Source: Dickeya poaceiphila (GTDB taxonomy: Bacteria; Pseudomonadota; Gammaproteobacteria; Enterobacterales; Enterobacteriaceae). Taken from it: a stretch of 64,000 bases of DNA. Made by a program: the position numbers and the translations under genes. The notes beneath the pieces are model-generated. The model worked only from the letters and a program-made list of their open reading frames with translations. It was not told where the DNA came from and ran no database searches. Where the stretch lies: contig NZ_CP042220.2 in assembly GCF_007858975.2 (NCBI RefSeq), forward strand, positions 2,914,001 to 2,978,000. Direction: 5' to 3'. Below, piece by piece: positions 8,806-17,843 of this stretch. How positions within the stretch are numbered: the stretch's first letter is position 1; each line of letters opens with the position of its first letter.

Positions 8806-9273
8806 ATGACCACACTGAAAGCCGGTGATATTGCACCGAAATTTAGCTTGCCCGACCAGGATGGCGAACAAGTTAATTTGGCCGACTTCCAGGGCCAACG
8901 GGTGTTGGTGTATTTCTATCCCAAGGCCATGACGCCAGGTTGCACCGTGCAAGCCTGTGGGCTTCGCGATAACATGGACGAGCTGAAGAAATTCGGCGTT
9001 GAGGTTCTGGGTATCAGCACCGATAAGCCGGAGAAATTGTCCCGCTTTACGGAAAAAGAGCTGCTGAACTTTACCCTGCTGGCTGATGAAGACCATCAGG
9101 TAGCTGAACAGTTCGGCGTATGGGGTGAAAAAACCTTTATGGGGAAAACCTATGACGGTATTCACCGGGTCAGTTTTCTGATCAACGCGGAAGGCAACAT
9201 CGAAAAAGTATTCGATGACTTCAAGACCAGTAATCACCACGATATCGTACTGAATTACTTAAAAGGTGCCTGA
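8806..9273 (+). CDS. bcp: Thioredoxin-dependent thiol peroxidase (Bcp)
   Basis: A peroxiredoxin (PrxQ type) that reduces hydrogen peroxide and organic hydroperoxides using thioredoxin. The 155-residue product carries the peroxidatic cysteine C46 in PGCTVQAC and the resolving C51 five residues on, the hallmark of the atypical 2-Cys PrxQ class. ATG 8806 has GGAGAG upstream; the GTG at 8803 overlaps the gcvR stop and is less likely. Co-transcription with gcvR is likely, since the gap is 2 bp, and the same pairing is found in E. coli. A stem-loop follows at 9311-9336. Confidence 0.97.
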   Translation: MTTLKAGDIAPKFSLPDQDGEQVNLADFQGQRVLVYFYPKAMTPGCTVQACGLRDNMDELKKFGVEVLGISTDKPEKLSRFTEKELLNFTLLADEDHQVAEQFGVWGEKTFMGKTYDGIHRVSFLINAEGNIEKVFDDFKTSNHHDIVLNYLKGA

Positions 9274-9310
9274 GCCTTTTTCTTTCTTGATTATTCTGCT
9301 CCTGATTATT

Positions 9311-9336
9311 GCCGACGCAGTATTCGGTGCGTCGGC
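9311..9336 (+). terminator. Stem-loop after bcp
   Basis: GCCGACGC (9311-9318) and GCGTCGGC (9329-9336) form a perfect 8-bp G/C-rich stem with a 10-base loop about 37 bp after the bcp stop. No T run follows, so it could be a Rho-assisted end or an mRNA-protecting hairpin rather than an intrinsic terminator. Confidence 0.4.
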
Positions 9337-9463
9337 AAACCACAGACCACCACGCATTTCCCATTTTTTACACCGCCTTTTTCCCTATTCATGTTTCATT
9401 GTTTGCCACTGCTGGCTAAGATGATGACCATTCTTTCAGGTTGTTCGAAAGGTTGTCTTCGTT

Positions 9464-10927
9464 ATGTCCTATCGGTTCAAACAGACGGTCATCGCCATAC
9501 TGGCAGGCGCGTTACTAAGCGCAAGCCCGCTGATGGTCACAGCCACGACACAGGACACGCTGCCGGATATCGGCACCACCGCCGGTGGAACGCTCAGCAT
9601 CAATCAGGAACTGGTCATGGGGGATTTTTACCTGCGCCAGTTACGCGCCGGCGCACCGCTGATTAACGACCCGCTGTTGCTGCAATATATCAATCAGTTG
9701 GGTGGGCGACTGGTCAAGTCAGCCGATTCCGTACGCACCCCGTTTCATTTCTTCCTGGTCAATAATGACGAAATCAACGCTTTTGCCTTCTTTGGCGGTA
9801 ATGTGGTGTTGCACTCCGGGCTGTTCCGCTATGTGGAAAGTGAAAGTGAGCTAGCCTCGGTACTGGCGCACGAAATCTCCCACGTAACCCAGCGGCATCT
9901 GGCACGCGCCATGGAGGCTCAGAAAGCCAGTGCACCGCTGGCCTGGGCAGGCGCGTTCGGCTCACTGCTGCTGGCGATGGCAAACCCACAGGCCGGGTTC
10001 GCCGCACTGAGCGGCACGCTGGCAGGCGCGCAGCAAAGCATCATCAGTTTTACCCAGGCGAATGAACAGGAAGCGGATCGTATCGGGATTCAGGTATTGC
10101 AACGCGCCGGATTCGACCCTCAGGCGATGCCCAATTTCCTGCAACGGCTGGCGGATATGTCTCGCTATGCCACCAAACCGCCGGAAATGCTGCTGACGCA
10201 CCCGCTACCGGAAAGCCGACTGTCAGACGCGCGTAACCGTGCTAACCAAATGAAATCAACCCCGGTGCACTCTTCTCAGGATTTCCTGTTCGCCAAGGCG
10301 CGTGTGCTGGGAATGTACGGATCGCAGGACAACCCGTATGGCGCCGCCCTGTTGGATAACTGGGCTAAAGGCAATGCGCGCGAACAGCAAGCTGCTCAGT
10401 ATGGCCGCGCCATTCATGCCTATCAGGCCAAGAAGTACGATGAAGCACGCGCCACACTGCAACCGTTGCTGGACAAATCGCCGTCAAACCCCTGGTTTCT
10501 TGATTTGATGACCGATATCGATATCGGCCAGCAACGCGCCGACCTGGCGGTTGCTCGCCTGCAGAAAGTGCCGGACGTGCAAGACAACCCGGTATTGCAG
10601 CTCAACCTGGCTAACGCGATGGTGGAAAGCCACAAATCAGCCGACGCTATCCGTATTCTGCGCAAATACACTTATTCCCATCCCGACGATCCAAATGGCT
10701 GGGACTTACTGGCGCAAGCTTCCGCAGCGCAGAATATGCGCGGCGATGAATTGGCATCCCGTGCGGAAAGCCTGGCATTGAACGGCAAGCTGGATCAGGC
10801 GATTCGTTTGCTGAGCAACGCCAGCTCGCAAAGCAAACTCGGCAGTCTCGATCAGGCACGCTACGATGCCCGCATCGATCAGTTACGTGCGCTACAGCAA
10901 CGCTTTCGTCCTTATGAAAAATCCTGA
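9464..10927 (+). CDS. bepA: Periplasmic metalloprotease/chaperone BepA
   Basis: BepA (YfgC) is an M48 zinc protease with a TPR domain that helps assemble LptD and degrades stalled outer-membrane proteins in the periplasm. The 487-residue product has an N-terminal signal peptide (residues 1 to about 28), the zinc motif H136-E137-x-x-H140 in LAHEISH, a third ligand region NEQEADRIG near residue 201, and C-terminal TPR repeats (about residues 305-480). Length and motif positions equal those of E. coli. The ATG at 9464 has AAAGG upstream. The arsenate-reductase-like gene follows within 14 bp, as in E. coli (bepA-yfgD). Confidence 0.97.
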   Translation: MSYRFKQTVIAILAGALLSASPLMVTATTQDTLPDIGTTAGGTLSINQELVMGDFYLRQLRAGAPLINDPLLLQYINQLGGRLVKSADSVRTPFHFFLVNNDEINAFAFFGGNVVLHSGLFRYVESESELASVLAHEISHVTQRHLARAMEAQKASAPLAWAGAFGSLLLAMANPQAGFAALSGTLAGAQQSIISFTQANEQEADRIGIQVLQRAGFDPQAMPNFLQRLADMSRYATKPPEMLLTHPLPESRLSDARNRANQMKSTPVHSSQDFLFAKARVLGMYGSQDNPYGAALLDNWAKGNAREQQAAQYGRAIHAYQAKKYDEARATLQPLLDKSPSNPWFLDLMTDIDIGQQRADLAVARLQKVPDVQDNPVLQLNLANAMVESHKSADAIRILRKYTYSHPDDPNGWDLLAQASAAQNMRGDELASRAESLALNGKLDQAIRLLSNASSQSKLGSLDQARYDARIDQLRALQQRFRPYEKS

Positions 10928-10941
10928 AAAAGGTGAGTGGA

Positions 10942-11298
10942 ATGAGTAAACCGGTGACCATTTATCATAATCCCCGTTGCACCAAGAGCCGTGAAACATT
11001 GGCGTTGCTGCAGCAACAAGGCATTGAACCGGACGTCGTGTTGTATCTCGACACACCGCCGGATGCCGCCACACTGGGTAAGCTGATTAAACAATTGGAT
11101 TTTGCCAGTGCACGCGAATTGATGCGCCGAAAAGAAGATCTGTACCGTGAGCTGAATCTGGCCGACGACAGCCTGACGGAAACGCAATTGATTGAGGCGA
11201 TGGTCACTCACCCGAAACTGATCGAACGCCCGATTGTGATAGCCAACGGTAAAGCTAAACTTGGCCGTCCGCCGGAGCAGGTGCTGGATATACTGTAA
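10942..11298 (+). CDS. yfgD: ArsC-like glutaredoxin-dependent arsenate reductase family protein (YfgD)
   Basis: A 118-residue thioredoxin-fold protein of the ArsC family. The active-site cysteine is in HNPRCTKSRE (about C12), and the family arginines are present in the IERPIVI segment. Plasmid ArsC members reduce arsenate with glutaredoxin, but the chromosomal YfgD paralogue, always next to bepA and with no arsB or arsR here, has no proven role. ATG 10942 is chosen because GGTGAG precedes it; a GTG at 10933 would lie inside that ribosome site. The gene is convergent with hda, whose stop lies 10 bp beyond. Confidence 0.9.
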   Translation: MSKPVTIYHNPRCTKSRETLALLQQQGIEPDVVLYLDTPPDAATLGKLIKQLDFASARELMRRKEDLYRELNLADDSLTETQLIEAMVTHPKLIERPIVIANGKAKLGRPPEQVLDIL

Positions 11299-11307
11299 CA
11301 GGCAACA

Positions 11308-12009
11308 TTACAAGCCGAGAATCTCTTTGACGAAAGGGATCGTCAGCTTACGCTGGGCGGTGATAGAGGCATGATCCAATTGATCCAGCGTCATGAACAG
11401 GGTACGCATCTCTCGATCCAGCCGTTTCAGCAGAAAACGGCTGACGTCTTCCGGCAGTTCAAAACCACGCAACCGTGCACGTAACTTCAGCGCTTCGCCT
11501 TTCTCTTCATCCGACAGCGGTTGTAACCGGTAGATTTGCCCCCAGTCGAGACGCGAGGCAAGATCTGCCAGTTGCAGGTTGATTTGGCGCGGTGGGCGAT
11601 CACCGGTTATCAGTAACCGGGTACGCCCACCTTCCTGAATGCGGTTATACAGATTAAACAGCGCCATTTCCCACGCGTCATCGCCAGCAATCGACTCAAT
11701 ATTATCGATGCACACCAACGCCAGTTGCTCCATCCCCTCCAGTACATCCGGTACGAAATAGGCGCGCTTATCCAGCGGCACATAACCGACCGCACGACCA
11801 AGACGGGATAACTCCGCACAGGCGGCATGTAGCAGGTGACTACGCCCCCCACCCTCACGCGACCAGAAATAGATATAACTGCCATGTTCCTGATCCAGCG
11901 TTGTGTGGATGGCAGCCAGCAGAGATGTATTCTCTCCCGGATAGAAACTGGCAAAGGTTTCGTCATCGGGTAAATAGAGTGGCAATGATAACTGTGCCGG
12001 TGTGTTCAG
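11308..12009 (-). CDS. hda: DnaA inactivator Hda, with CTG start codon
   Basis: Hda is an AAA+ protein that, bound to the DNA-loaded sliding clamp, triggers ATP hydrolysis by DnaA and so prevents re-initiation of replication. The N-terminal clamp-binding motif QLSLPL is at residues 5-10. The sequence shows GAGG (12018-12015) followed by five bases and then CTG (12009) starting the [10 protein letters not shown] frame; the only upstream start, GTG at 12015, overlaps the ribosome site itself. E. coli hda is known to start with CUG, giving 233 residues, as here. The AAA+ module is reduced, as in the family: Walker A-like [10 protein letters not shown] and Walker B-like LVCIDNIE. The gene follows uraA on the same strand after 121 bp. 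Confidence 0.95.
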   Translation of the reverse strand: MNTPAQLSLPLYLPDDETFASFYPGENTSLLAAIHTTLDQEHGSYIYFWSREGGGRSHLLHAACAELSRLGRAVGYVPLDKRAYFVPDVLEGMEQLALVCIDNIESIAGDDAWEMALFNLYNRIQEGGRTRLLITGDRPPRQINLQLADLASRLDWGQIYRLQPLSDEEKGEALKLRARLRGFELPEDVSRFLLKRLDREMRTLFMTLDQLDHASITAQRKLTIPFVKEILGL

Positions 12010-12130
12010 AAGCACCTCAAACCAAACGGGCAGGAAAACAAATTAAGTTTAGCATAGAAACCTTTGGCGATTGAACCGGCATCCGGCCGGTTCACCGCAT
12101 TACCCATCGGAATGCCGACGGGCCGGGAGA

Positions 12131-13420
12131 TTAGTGATCAGATGACTTGCTGTCCTCTTCGTCGATCACCTCTTCCTCTTTACGAACCATGCTGATAACA
12201 CGGAACAGCACGCTCAGAAACACGCCTACCACGGTGGCCAGTGCCATGCCTTTCAGCTCCACCGCACCCAGGTGGATCTTCGCGCCGCTGACGCCGATGA
12301 TCAGGATAACTGAGGTCAGGATCAGGTTCTGCGCTTTGTTGTAATCCACTTTGGACTCAATCAACACCCGGATACCAGACGCGCCGATCACACCGTACAG
12401 CAGCAGCGACACGCCGCCCATCACCGGTACCGGCACTGCCTGAATTGCTGCGGCCAGTTTGCCAACGCAGGAGAGCAGAATCGCAATCACCGCCGCCCCG
12501 CCAATCACCCAGGTACTGTACACTTTGGTAATCGCCAGTACGCCGATATTCTCACCATAGGTGGTATTTGGCGTGGAACCAAAGAAACCGGACAACATGG
12601 TAGATACGCCGTTAGCGAACAAAGAACGATGCAAGCCTGGCTCGCGCATCAAATCCTTTTTCACGATATTGGCGGTCACCACCAGATGACCAACGTGCTC
12701 GGCTACCACCACCAGTGCGGCTGGCAACACCGTCAACATCGCCACCCACTCAAAGCGCGGTGTATAGAAGGTGGGTAAAGCGAACCAGTGCGCCTGAGCG
12801 ATAGGAGCCAAATCCACCATGCCCATAGCAAAAGAAAGTGCATACCCCACCAATACGCCGATCAGGATTGGGATAATAGCCAGGAAACCGCGGAACAGCA
12901 CAGAACCCAGCACGGTTACCGCCAGCGTTACCAGCGATACCGCCACGGTCTTGCCGTCCATTTCCGCACCCGCTGCCGGCAGTAACCCTGCCATGTTGGC
13001 AGCCACGCCAGCCAATTCCAGACCAATGACTGCAACAATCGCCCCCATCGCTGCCGGCGGGAAAATCACGTCCAGCCAGCCGGTCCCGGCTTTTTTCACC
13101 AACAATGCCACCAGACAAAACAGTGCGCCGCACAGGATAAAGCCACCCAGCGCCACTTCATATCCCTGCGGCAACAGCAGAAATACCGGTGAGAGAAATG
13201 CAAAGCTGGAACCCAGATACGCCGGTATTTTACCTTTGCAGATAAACAGATAGAGCAGCGTGCCGATGCCGTTAAACAGCAATACCGTCGCCGGATTGAT
13301 CTTAAACAGAATCGGCACCAGTACGGTGGCACCGAACATCGCAAACAGATGCTGGAAACTCAGCGGTATCGTTTGCAAAAGTGGGGGGCGTTCACTGACG
13401 CCGATGGCGCGACGAGTCAT
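12131..13420 (-). CDS. uraA: Uracil:proton symporter UraA
   Basis: UraA imports uracil with protons across the inner membrane. The 429-residue product has the multi-span (14-segment) architecture of the NCS2/nucleobase-ascorbate family; the motif region GSTPNTTYGENIGV and the acidic residues in VVVAEHVGHLVV are the family's uracil-binding and proton-coupling positions. The C-terminus is a charged cytoplasmic tail (RKEEEVIDEEDSKSSDH). The ATG at 13420 follows GAGGAAAA. It is transcribed after upp (upp-uraA operon, as in E. coli), but an intrinsic-terminator-like hairpin lies between them, so uraA may be expressed at a lower level. Confidence 0.97.
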   Translation of the reverse strand: MTRRAIGVSERPPLLQTIPLSFQHLFAMFGATVLVPILFKINPATVLLFNGIGTLLYLFICKGKIPAYLGSSFAFLSPVFLLLPQGYEVALGGFILCGALFCLVALLVKKAGTGWLDVIFPPAAMGAIVAVIGLELAGVAANMAGLLPAAGAEMDGKTVAVSLVTLAVTVLGSVLFRGFLAIIPILIGVLVGYALSFAMGMVDLAPIAQAHWFALPTFYTPRFEWVAMLTVLPAALVVVAEHVGHLVVTANIVKKDLMREPGLHRSLFANGVSTMLSGFFGSTPNTTYGENIGVLAITKVYSTWVIGGAAVIAILLSCVGKLAAAIQAVPVPVMGGVSLLLYGVIGASGIRVLIESKVDYNKAQNLILTSVILIIGVSGAKIHLGAVELKGMALATVVGVFLSVLFRVISMVRKEEEVIDEEDSKSSDH

Positions 13421-13567
13421 CTTGTTTTCCTCTGTGTCTCAGACTGAAAAATACCGGGGAACCCGGCAGAAAGTTCAGCGCCGGCAAACACCGACGCTGA
13501 AAAAATGTCGCCATCCATGGAATGCACAGGGACAATCCGTTACGTCAGAAACGGGCAGCCCATACGC

Positions 13568-13594
13568 AAAAAAAAGCCGACTCTACAGTCGGCT
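13568..13594 (-). terminator. Terminator/attenuator between upp and uraA
   Basis: Read on the minus strand, AGCCGACT, a four-base loop and AGTCGGCT form a perfect 8-bp hairpin followed by eight T residues (13575-13568), starting six bases past the upp stop. This is a textbook intrinsic terminator. Since uraA follows on the same strand, it would reduce read-through into uraA. Confidence 0.85.
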
Positions 13595-13599
13595 GGCTA

Positions 13600-14226
13600 T
13601 CACTTAGTACCAAACAGCTTGTCGCCTGCATCGCCCAGACCCGGCATGATGTAACCGTGTTCGTTGAGGCCCTTGTCAATCGAGGCGGTGTACAGTTCCA
13701 CATCCGGATGCACTTTCTCCAGCGCGGCGATGCCTTCCGGCGCTGCTACCAGTACCAACACTTTAATGCTGCGGCAACCGGCTTTTTTCAGCAGGTCGAT
13801 GGTTGCGATCATCGAACCGCCTGTCGCCAGCATCGGGTCTACTACCAACGCCATGCGCTCATCGATATTGGAAGCCAGTTTCTGAAAATAGGGTACCGGC
13901 TCCAGCGTCTGTTCGTCGCGGTACATCCCCACCACGCTGATACGCGCGCTCGGAACGTTTTCCAGCACCCCTTCCATCATGCCAAGGCCGGCACGCAGGA
14001 TCGGCACAACAGTAATTTTCTTACCTTTGATTTGGTCAACTTCAACCGGACCGCACCAGCCTTCGATGGTCACTTTTTCCGTCGCCAAATCGGCAGTGGC
14101 TTCATAGGTCAGCAAACTACCGACTTCAGACGCCAGTTCACGGAAACGCTTGGTACTGATATCGTGCTCGCGCATCAGACCCAGTTTATGTTTGACGAGC
14201 GGGTGTTTCACCTCGACGATTTTCAT
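13600..14226 (-). CDS. upp: Uracil phosphoribosyltransferase
   Basis: Upp converts uracil and PRPP to UMP in pyrimidine salvage. The 208-residue product has the E. coli length and shows the PRPP-binding loop [15 protein letters not shown] (about residues 128-142) and the uracil-binding [11 protein letters not shown] near the C-terminus. The ATG at 14226 is preceded by GGGAGTAAAAAGTA. It is divergent from purM, and the 259-bp gap carries a PurR box on the purM side. uraA follows downstream, so import and conversion of uracil are coded together. Confidence 0.98.
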   Translation of the reverse strand: MKIVEVKHPLVKHKLGLMREHDISTKRFRELASEVGSLLTYEATADLATEKVTIEGWCGPVEVDQIKGKKITVVPILRAGLGMMEGVLENVPSARISVVGMYRDEQTLEPVPYFQKLASNIDERMALVVDPMLATGGSMIATIDLLKKAGCRSIKVLVLVAAPEGIAALEKVHPDVELYTASIDKGLNEHGYIMPGLGDAGDKLFGTK

Positions 14227-14406
14227 TACTTTTTACTCCCCATCGGCAGTGGACGGCCAAAAAAATCGCGGGATTATACCGCTTTTTCCAATCTACGCCA
14301 TAGATTCAAGTCTGATCCAAATCAAGCAGAAACGGAAATTATCGCCGCTGGCCGACAAAGACCGTTATGTTGACCTGCCGAAACCACCACACCGCAAAGA
14401 CACCGC

Positions 14407-14422
14407 TCGCAAACGTTTGCTT
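14407..14422. promoter_or_regulatory. PurR operator in front of purMN
   Basis: TCGCAAACGTTTGCTT contains the perfect palindrome core GCAAACGTTTGC of the PurR box (consensus ACGCAAACGTTTGCGT). It sits about 64 bp before the purM GTG start, the position expected for hypoxanthine/guanine-dependent repression of purMN. It could also affect the divergent upp promoter. Confidence 0.88.
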
Positions 14423-14485
14423 ACGCTGTTAGAATTAGCGCGCTCCATTTTTTAAACCAATCGTAACCTCCGTGGGGACTCCGCA

Positions 14486-15523
14486 GTGACCGATAAAACC
14501 TCTCTCAGCTATAAAGACGCAGGCGTGGATATTGATGCTGGCAATGCATTGGTAGACCGTATCAAAGGTGTAGTGAAACAGACCCGTCGCCCGGAAGTCA
14601 TGGGAGGATTGGGCGGTTTCGGTGCCCTGTGCGCCTTACCGCAAAAATACCGCGAACCGGTACTGGTTTCCGGCACCGATGGGGTTGGCACCAAGCTGCG
14701 TCTGGCGATGGACCTGCAGCGTCACGATACGATTGGTATCGACCTGGTGGCGATGTGTGTTAACGATCTGGTGGTACAGGGCGCCGAGCCGCTGTTCTTC
14801 CTCGATTATTACGCTACCGGCAAGCTGGATGTGGATACTGCAACCCGCGTTATCACCGGTATCGCCGAAGGCTGCAAACAGTCCGGCTGTGCGCTGGTAG
14901 GTGGTGAAACCGCCGAAATGCCCGGCATGTACCACGGCGATGACTACGATGTAGCCGGTTTCTGCGTTGGCGTGGTTGAAAAAGCCGAGATTATCGACGG
15001 CAGTAAAGTACGCGAAGGCGACGCACTGATAGCCCTGGCCTCAAGCGGACCGCATTCCAACGGCTACTCATTGATCCGCAAGATCCTTGAAGTCAGCGGC
15101 GCCAACCCGGAACAGGTCCAACTGGATGGCAAACCGCTGGCAGACCATCTGCTGGCCCCGACTAAAATTTACGTGAAATCCGTGCTGTCACTGATTGAAA
15201 ACATCGACGTACACGCCATTTCCCACCTGACCGGCGGCGGCTTCTGGGAAAACATTCCGCGCGTACTGCCGGAAGGTATGCAGGCGACGATCGAAGAATC
15301 CAGCTGGCAGTGGCCGCCGGTGTTCCAGTGGCTGCAGCAAAATGGCAACGTCAGCCGTCACGAAATGTATCGCACCTTTAACTGTGGCGTGGGCATGATC
15401 ATCGCCCTGCCAGCCGAACAGGCGGACAAGGCTATCGCTCACCTCAACAGCAACGGCGAAACAGCCTGGAAAATCGGTGTCATTACCCGTACCGATGGCG
15501 GAGAAACCGTGGTCATCCAGTGA
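14486..15523 (+). CDS. purM: Phosphoribosylformylglycinamidine cyclo-ligase (AIR synthetase)
   Basis: PurM closes the imidazole ring, converting FGAM and ATP to AIR in purine synthesis. The 345-residue product has the same length as E. coli PurM and is almost collinear with it; the [21 protein letters not shown] and [12 protein letters not shown] motifs of the PurM/ThiL/HypE fold are intact. The start is GTG at 14486, with GGGG about nine bases before it; similarity begins exactly there ([12 protein letters not shown]). A PurR box lies upstream. The stop TGA overlaps the purN ATG (TGATG), typical of the purMN operon with coupled translation. Confidence 0.98.
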   Translation: MTDKTSLSYKDAGVDIDAGNALVDRIKGVVKQTRRPEVMGGLGGFGALCALPQKYREPVLVSGTDGVGTKLRLAMDLQRHDTIGIDLVAMCVNDLVVQGAEPLFFLDYYATGKLDVDTATRVITGIAEGCKQSGCALVGGETAEMPGMYHGDDYDVAGFCVGVVEKAEIIDGSKVREGDALIALASSGPHSNGYSLIRKILEVSGANPEQVQLDGKPLADHLLAPTKIYVKSVLSLIENIDVHAISHLTGGGFWENIPRVLPEGMQATIEESSWQWPPVFQWLQQNGNVSRHEMYRTFNCGVGMIIALPAEQADKAIAHLNSNGETAWKIGVITRTDGGETVVIQ

Positions 15524-16161
15524 TGAAAAACATCGTTGTCCTGATTTCAGGTCAGGGAAGCAATCTGCAGGCGTTAATTGACGCCTGCCAGCATGGTCGC
15601 ATTGCCGGGCGAATTACCGCAGTATTCAGTAATAATCCGGATGCCTTCGGCCTGGAGCGAGCGCGTGACGCCGGAATCGCCGCCCACGCACTCTTGCCGG
15701 GTGACTATGCCAGCCGTGCCGATTTCGATGAAGCGCTGGCAGCAGAAATCGAAACATATCAGCCGGATGTGGTGGTATTAGCCGGGTATATGCGTATCCT
15801 CAGCGCCGGATTCGTCGCTCGTTTTCTCGGCAGGATGTTGAACATTCATCCATCACTGTTGCCGAAATATCCCGGTTTACATACTCACCGCAAAGCGCTG
15901 GAAAACGGCGACAGCGAACACGGCACTTCAGTGCATTTCGTGACCGAAGAGCTGGACGGTGGTCCGATTATTCTGCAAGCCAGGGTGCCGATATTCCCCG
16001 ACGACACCGAGCAAGACATTCAGGAACGGGTGCAAACACAGGAACACAGCATTTATCCGCTGGTGGTAAGCTGGTTTCTGTCCGGGCGACTGACGCTGCG
16101 CGATAATCAGGCCTGGCTCGACGGCGAGGTCGTTCCCACCAGTGGCTACGCTGCCGATTAA
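15523..16161 (+). CDS. purN: Phosphoribosylglycinamide formyltransferase 1
   Basis: PurN transfers the formyl group of 10-formyl-THF to GAR. The 212-residue product has the Rossmann start VVLISGQGSNLQ (phosphate loop) and the catalytic Asn and His in LNIHPSLLPKYPG; the conserved Asp is in FVTEELDGGP. ATG 15523 overlaps the purM stop by one base. A G/C hairpin follows the stop. In E. coli ppk-ppx lies nearby; here the galS-mgl system follows instead. Confidence 0.97.
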   Translation: MKNIVVLISGQGSNLQALIDACQHGRIAGRITAVFSNNPDAFGLERARDAGIAAHALLPGDYASRADFDEALAAEIETYQPDVVVLAGYMRILSAGFVARFLGRMLNIHPSLLPKYPGLHTHRKALENGDSEHGTSVHFVTEELDGGPIILQARVPIFPDDTEQDIQERVQTQEHSIYPLVVSWFLSGRLTLRDNQAWLDGEVVPTSGYAAD

Positions 16162-16179
16162 ACCTATTTCTTTCCTTTT

Positions 16180-16204
16180 GCCCTGGCGCACTGCCGGGGC
16201 ATTT
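16180..16204 (+). terminator. Probable purMN terminator
   Basis: GCCCTGGC (16180-16187) and GCCGGGGC (16193-16200) form an 8-bp stem with one G-T pair and a 5-base loop, 18 bases past the purN stop, followed by ATTTA. The short T tract makes it a moderate terminator. Confidence 0.5.
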
Positions 16205-16303
16205 ACCCTGAGTGATATTCCCCCTCAAACATTGCCACGCCGGAATATTGCTGCTGTCTTTATGTTCAGATAATGACATTCGTCACAAAGGTTACGGAAT
16301 TGT

Positions 16304-16319
16304 ATGTAACCGCTTTCAT
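16304..16319. promoter_or_regulatory. GalR/GalS operator upstream of galS
   Basis: ATGTAACCGCTTTCAT matches the GalR/GalS consensus GTGNAANCGNTTNCAC at all central positions; only the two outer bases differ. Its centre lies 19 bp upstream of the neighbouring CRP site centre, the geometry of the external gal operator in E. coli. Autoregulation of galS is the likely role. Confidence 0.85.
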
Positions 16320-16322
16320 CAG

Positions 16323-16338
16323 TGTGACCTGATTCACG
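16323..16338. promoter_or_regulatory. CRP site of the galS promoter
   Basis: TGTGA-CCTGAT-TCACG matches the CRP half-sites with one mismatch. If the -10 element is CAGAAT (16360-16365), transcription starts near 16372 and the CRP centre is at -41.5, a class II activation position. Promoter placement is inferred from this spacing. Confidence 0.8.
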
Positions 16339-16428
16339 TAGTCTGGTGATAACGCCTGACAGAATAGGCCAGGATAGCTTGAGTGTCAGGGCAACCCTCG
16401 TGAACTTTTTCCTCTGTGGTGAGTATGA

Positions 16429-17469
16429 ATGATTACCATCCGTGATGTCGCACGTCAGGCGGGCGTTTCCATCGCTACCGTTTCCCGTGTGCTCAATAAC
16501 AACAGCGCGGTCACCCAGCAAACGCGCGAGCTGGTGTTGCTGACGGTTGAGCAGTTAGGTTACCGACCTAACGCCAATGCGCAGGCGTTGGCTTCTCAGG
16601 TCAGCGACACTATCGGCGTGGTGGTGATGGATGTGTCAGACCCGTTCTTCGGCGCGATGGTCAAAGCCGTCGATACCGTAGCGCAGCGCCTGCAAAAACA
16701 TGTGCTGATTAACAACTCCTATCACCAGGAAGAAAAAGAACGACACGCTATTGAAGTACTGATTCGCCAGCGCTGCAACGCGCTAATCGTACATGCCAAA
16801 GCCTTATCCGATGAGGAACTGGCGGAGTTCATGGATCAGGTACCCGGAATGGTATTGATCAACCGGTTGCTGCCTGACTACCCACACCGCTGCGTCTGCC
16901 TCGATAACGTCAGCGGCGCCATGATGGCGACCCGAATGCTGTTACAACAAGGGCATCAGCGCATTGGCTATCTGCGCTCCAGCCATCCGATAGAGGACGT
17001 CATGGAGCGCCTTACCGGCTGGCGGCAGGCGTTGCAGGAACACGGTATCGAGCCGCCGAATGAGTGGATAGCCAGCGGCGAGCCGGACTTGCAAGGCGGT
17101 GAAACGGCAATGGTGGAATTGCTGGGGCACAACCAGCAGCTCACGGCAGTATTCACCTACAACGATGGCATGGCGGCTGGCGCACTGATGGCACTAAAAG
17201 ATAACGGTATTCCGGTACCGGAACGGTTCTCAGTGGTCGGCTTCGATGATATCCCCATTTCCCGTTACACCGACCCGCGACTGACAACCATCCGTTACCC
17301 TATTGTTTCCATGGCGAAAATCGCTACCGAACTGGCGCTAAAAGGCGCAGCCGGGCTGTTGGCCCCCACAGACAGACACTGCTTCATGCCGACGCTGGTA
17401 AAGCGACACTCGGTAGCCACATGTGAAAATGTGGATACGGTCACTAAATCTTTTAAATCACCGATGTAA
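16429..17469 (+). CDS. galS: GalS, LacI-family repressor of the mgl operon
   Basis: A 346-residue LacI/GalR-family repressor: helix-turn-helix and hinge at residues 1-60 ([24 protein letters not shown]), then a periplasmic-binding-protein-like sugar domain. The hinge-proximal residues [12 protein letters not shown] match GalS/GalR. GalS represses mgl and itself unless galactose or fucose binds. Its position directly before mglBAC, its operator upstream and a second copy downstream all fit GalS rather than GalR or RbsR. The stop codon TAA (17467-17469) lies within the second operator. ATG 16429 is used; another ATG six bases upstream is out of frame. Confidence 0.94.
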   Translation: MITIRDVARQAGVSIATVSRVLNNNSAVTQQTRELVLLTVEQLGYRPNANAQALASQVSDTIGVVVMDVSDPFFGAMVKAVDTVAQRLQKHVLINNSYHQEEKERHAIEVLIRQRCNALIVHAKALSDEELAEFMDQVPGMVLINRLLPDYPHRCVCLDNVSGAMMATRMLLQQGHQRIGYLRSSHPIEDVMERLTGWRQALQEHGIEPPNEWIASGEPDLQGGETAMVELLGHNQQLTAVFTYNDGMAAGALMALKDNGIPVPERFSVVGFDDIPISRYTDPRLTTIRYPIVSMAKIATELALKGAAGLLAPTDRHCFMPTLVKRHSVATCENVDTVTKSFKSPM

Positions 17470-17479
17470 CCGCTTTCAA
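17464..17479. promoter_or_regulatory. GalR/GalS operator of mglBAC, overlapping the galS stop
   Basis: ATGTAACCGCTTTCAA is identical over 15 of 16 bases to the operator before galS. It contains the last codon and TAA stop of galS. Its centre is 18 bp from the adjacent perfect CRP site. Confidence 0.87.
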
Positions 17480-17481
17480 TT

Positions 17482-17497
17482 TGTGAGTAAATTCACA
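17482..17497. promoter_or_regulatory. CRP site of the mgl promoter (perfect half-sites)
   Basis: TGTGA-GTAAAT-TCACA is a perfect consensus CRP site. Together with the -10 element TATCAT (17519-17524) it predicts transcription from about 17531, with CRP centred at -41.5 (class II). Catabolite control of mgl is well known in E. coli. Confidence 0.92.
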
Positions 17498-17518
17498 GTT
17501 AATTAACATTGCGCTCTC

Positions 17519-17524
17519 TATCAT
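17519..17524 (+). promoter_or_regulatory. Inferred -10 element of the mgl promoter
   Basis: TATCAT lies at the distance from the CRP site expected for a class II promoter with a start near 17531. No good -35 is visible, as usual for CRP-dependent promoters. Confidence 0.65.
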
Positions 17525-17530
17525 GATGGC

Positions 17531-17843
17531 GTACTGCGTAGGCCGGACGCCTTGCAACACGGTCGCCCAGTCAGTTGAATCGTTAGCGGCCGCCACGGCG
17601 AAAACGTTCACAATACCGATTTCAGGACGCTATCTGTTTCAGGATGCATATCAGGCCGCGCCGCCGAGCAGGCGAGCACGGTCTGAAAACAGGGAAGTCA
17701 GGCTTTAAGCGGGCCATGCCTGCAATCTCCGTCAGCCCGGCGCTATTACACCATGCTGACGATAACTAACTGACTGCCGTACTACGTCTATCCTGCGTCG
17801 TATGGCCGGACTGAGAACTACCCTGCATAAACCCGGAGATATC
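17531..17843 (+). other. Long untranslated leader of mglB (about 313 nt)
   Basis: From the inferred start near 17531 to the mglB ATG there is no recognisable gene. A 61-codon open frame (17523-17708) has no ribosome site and no familiar sequence. The stretch is G/C-rich with short inverted repeats (for example GGCCG... and CCGGC...). It may be a regulated leader, a small-RNA target, or simply spacer; the sequence alone does not decide. Confidence 0.5.

Noticed and set aside
13476..13499. Hairpin CAGCGCCGG/CCGACGCTG in the uraA leader as a pyrimidine attenuator
   Set aside because: The stem has a mismatch/wobble and no T run in the uraA direction; a regulated attenuator cannot be supported.
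17523..17708. 61-codon open frame in the mgl leader
   Set aside because: Its start overlaps the inferred -10 element of the mgl promoter and lacks a ribosome site.
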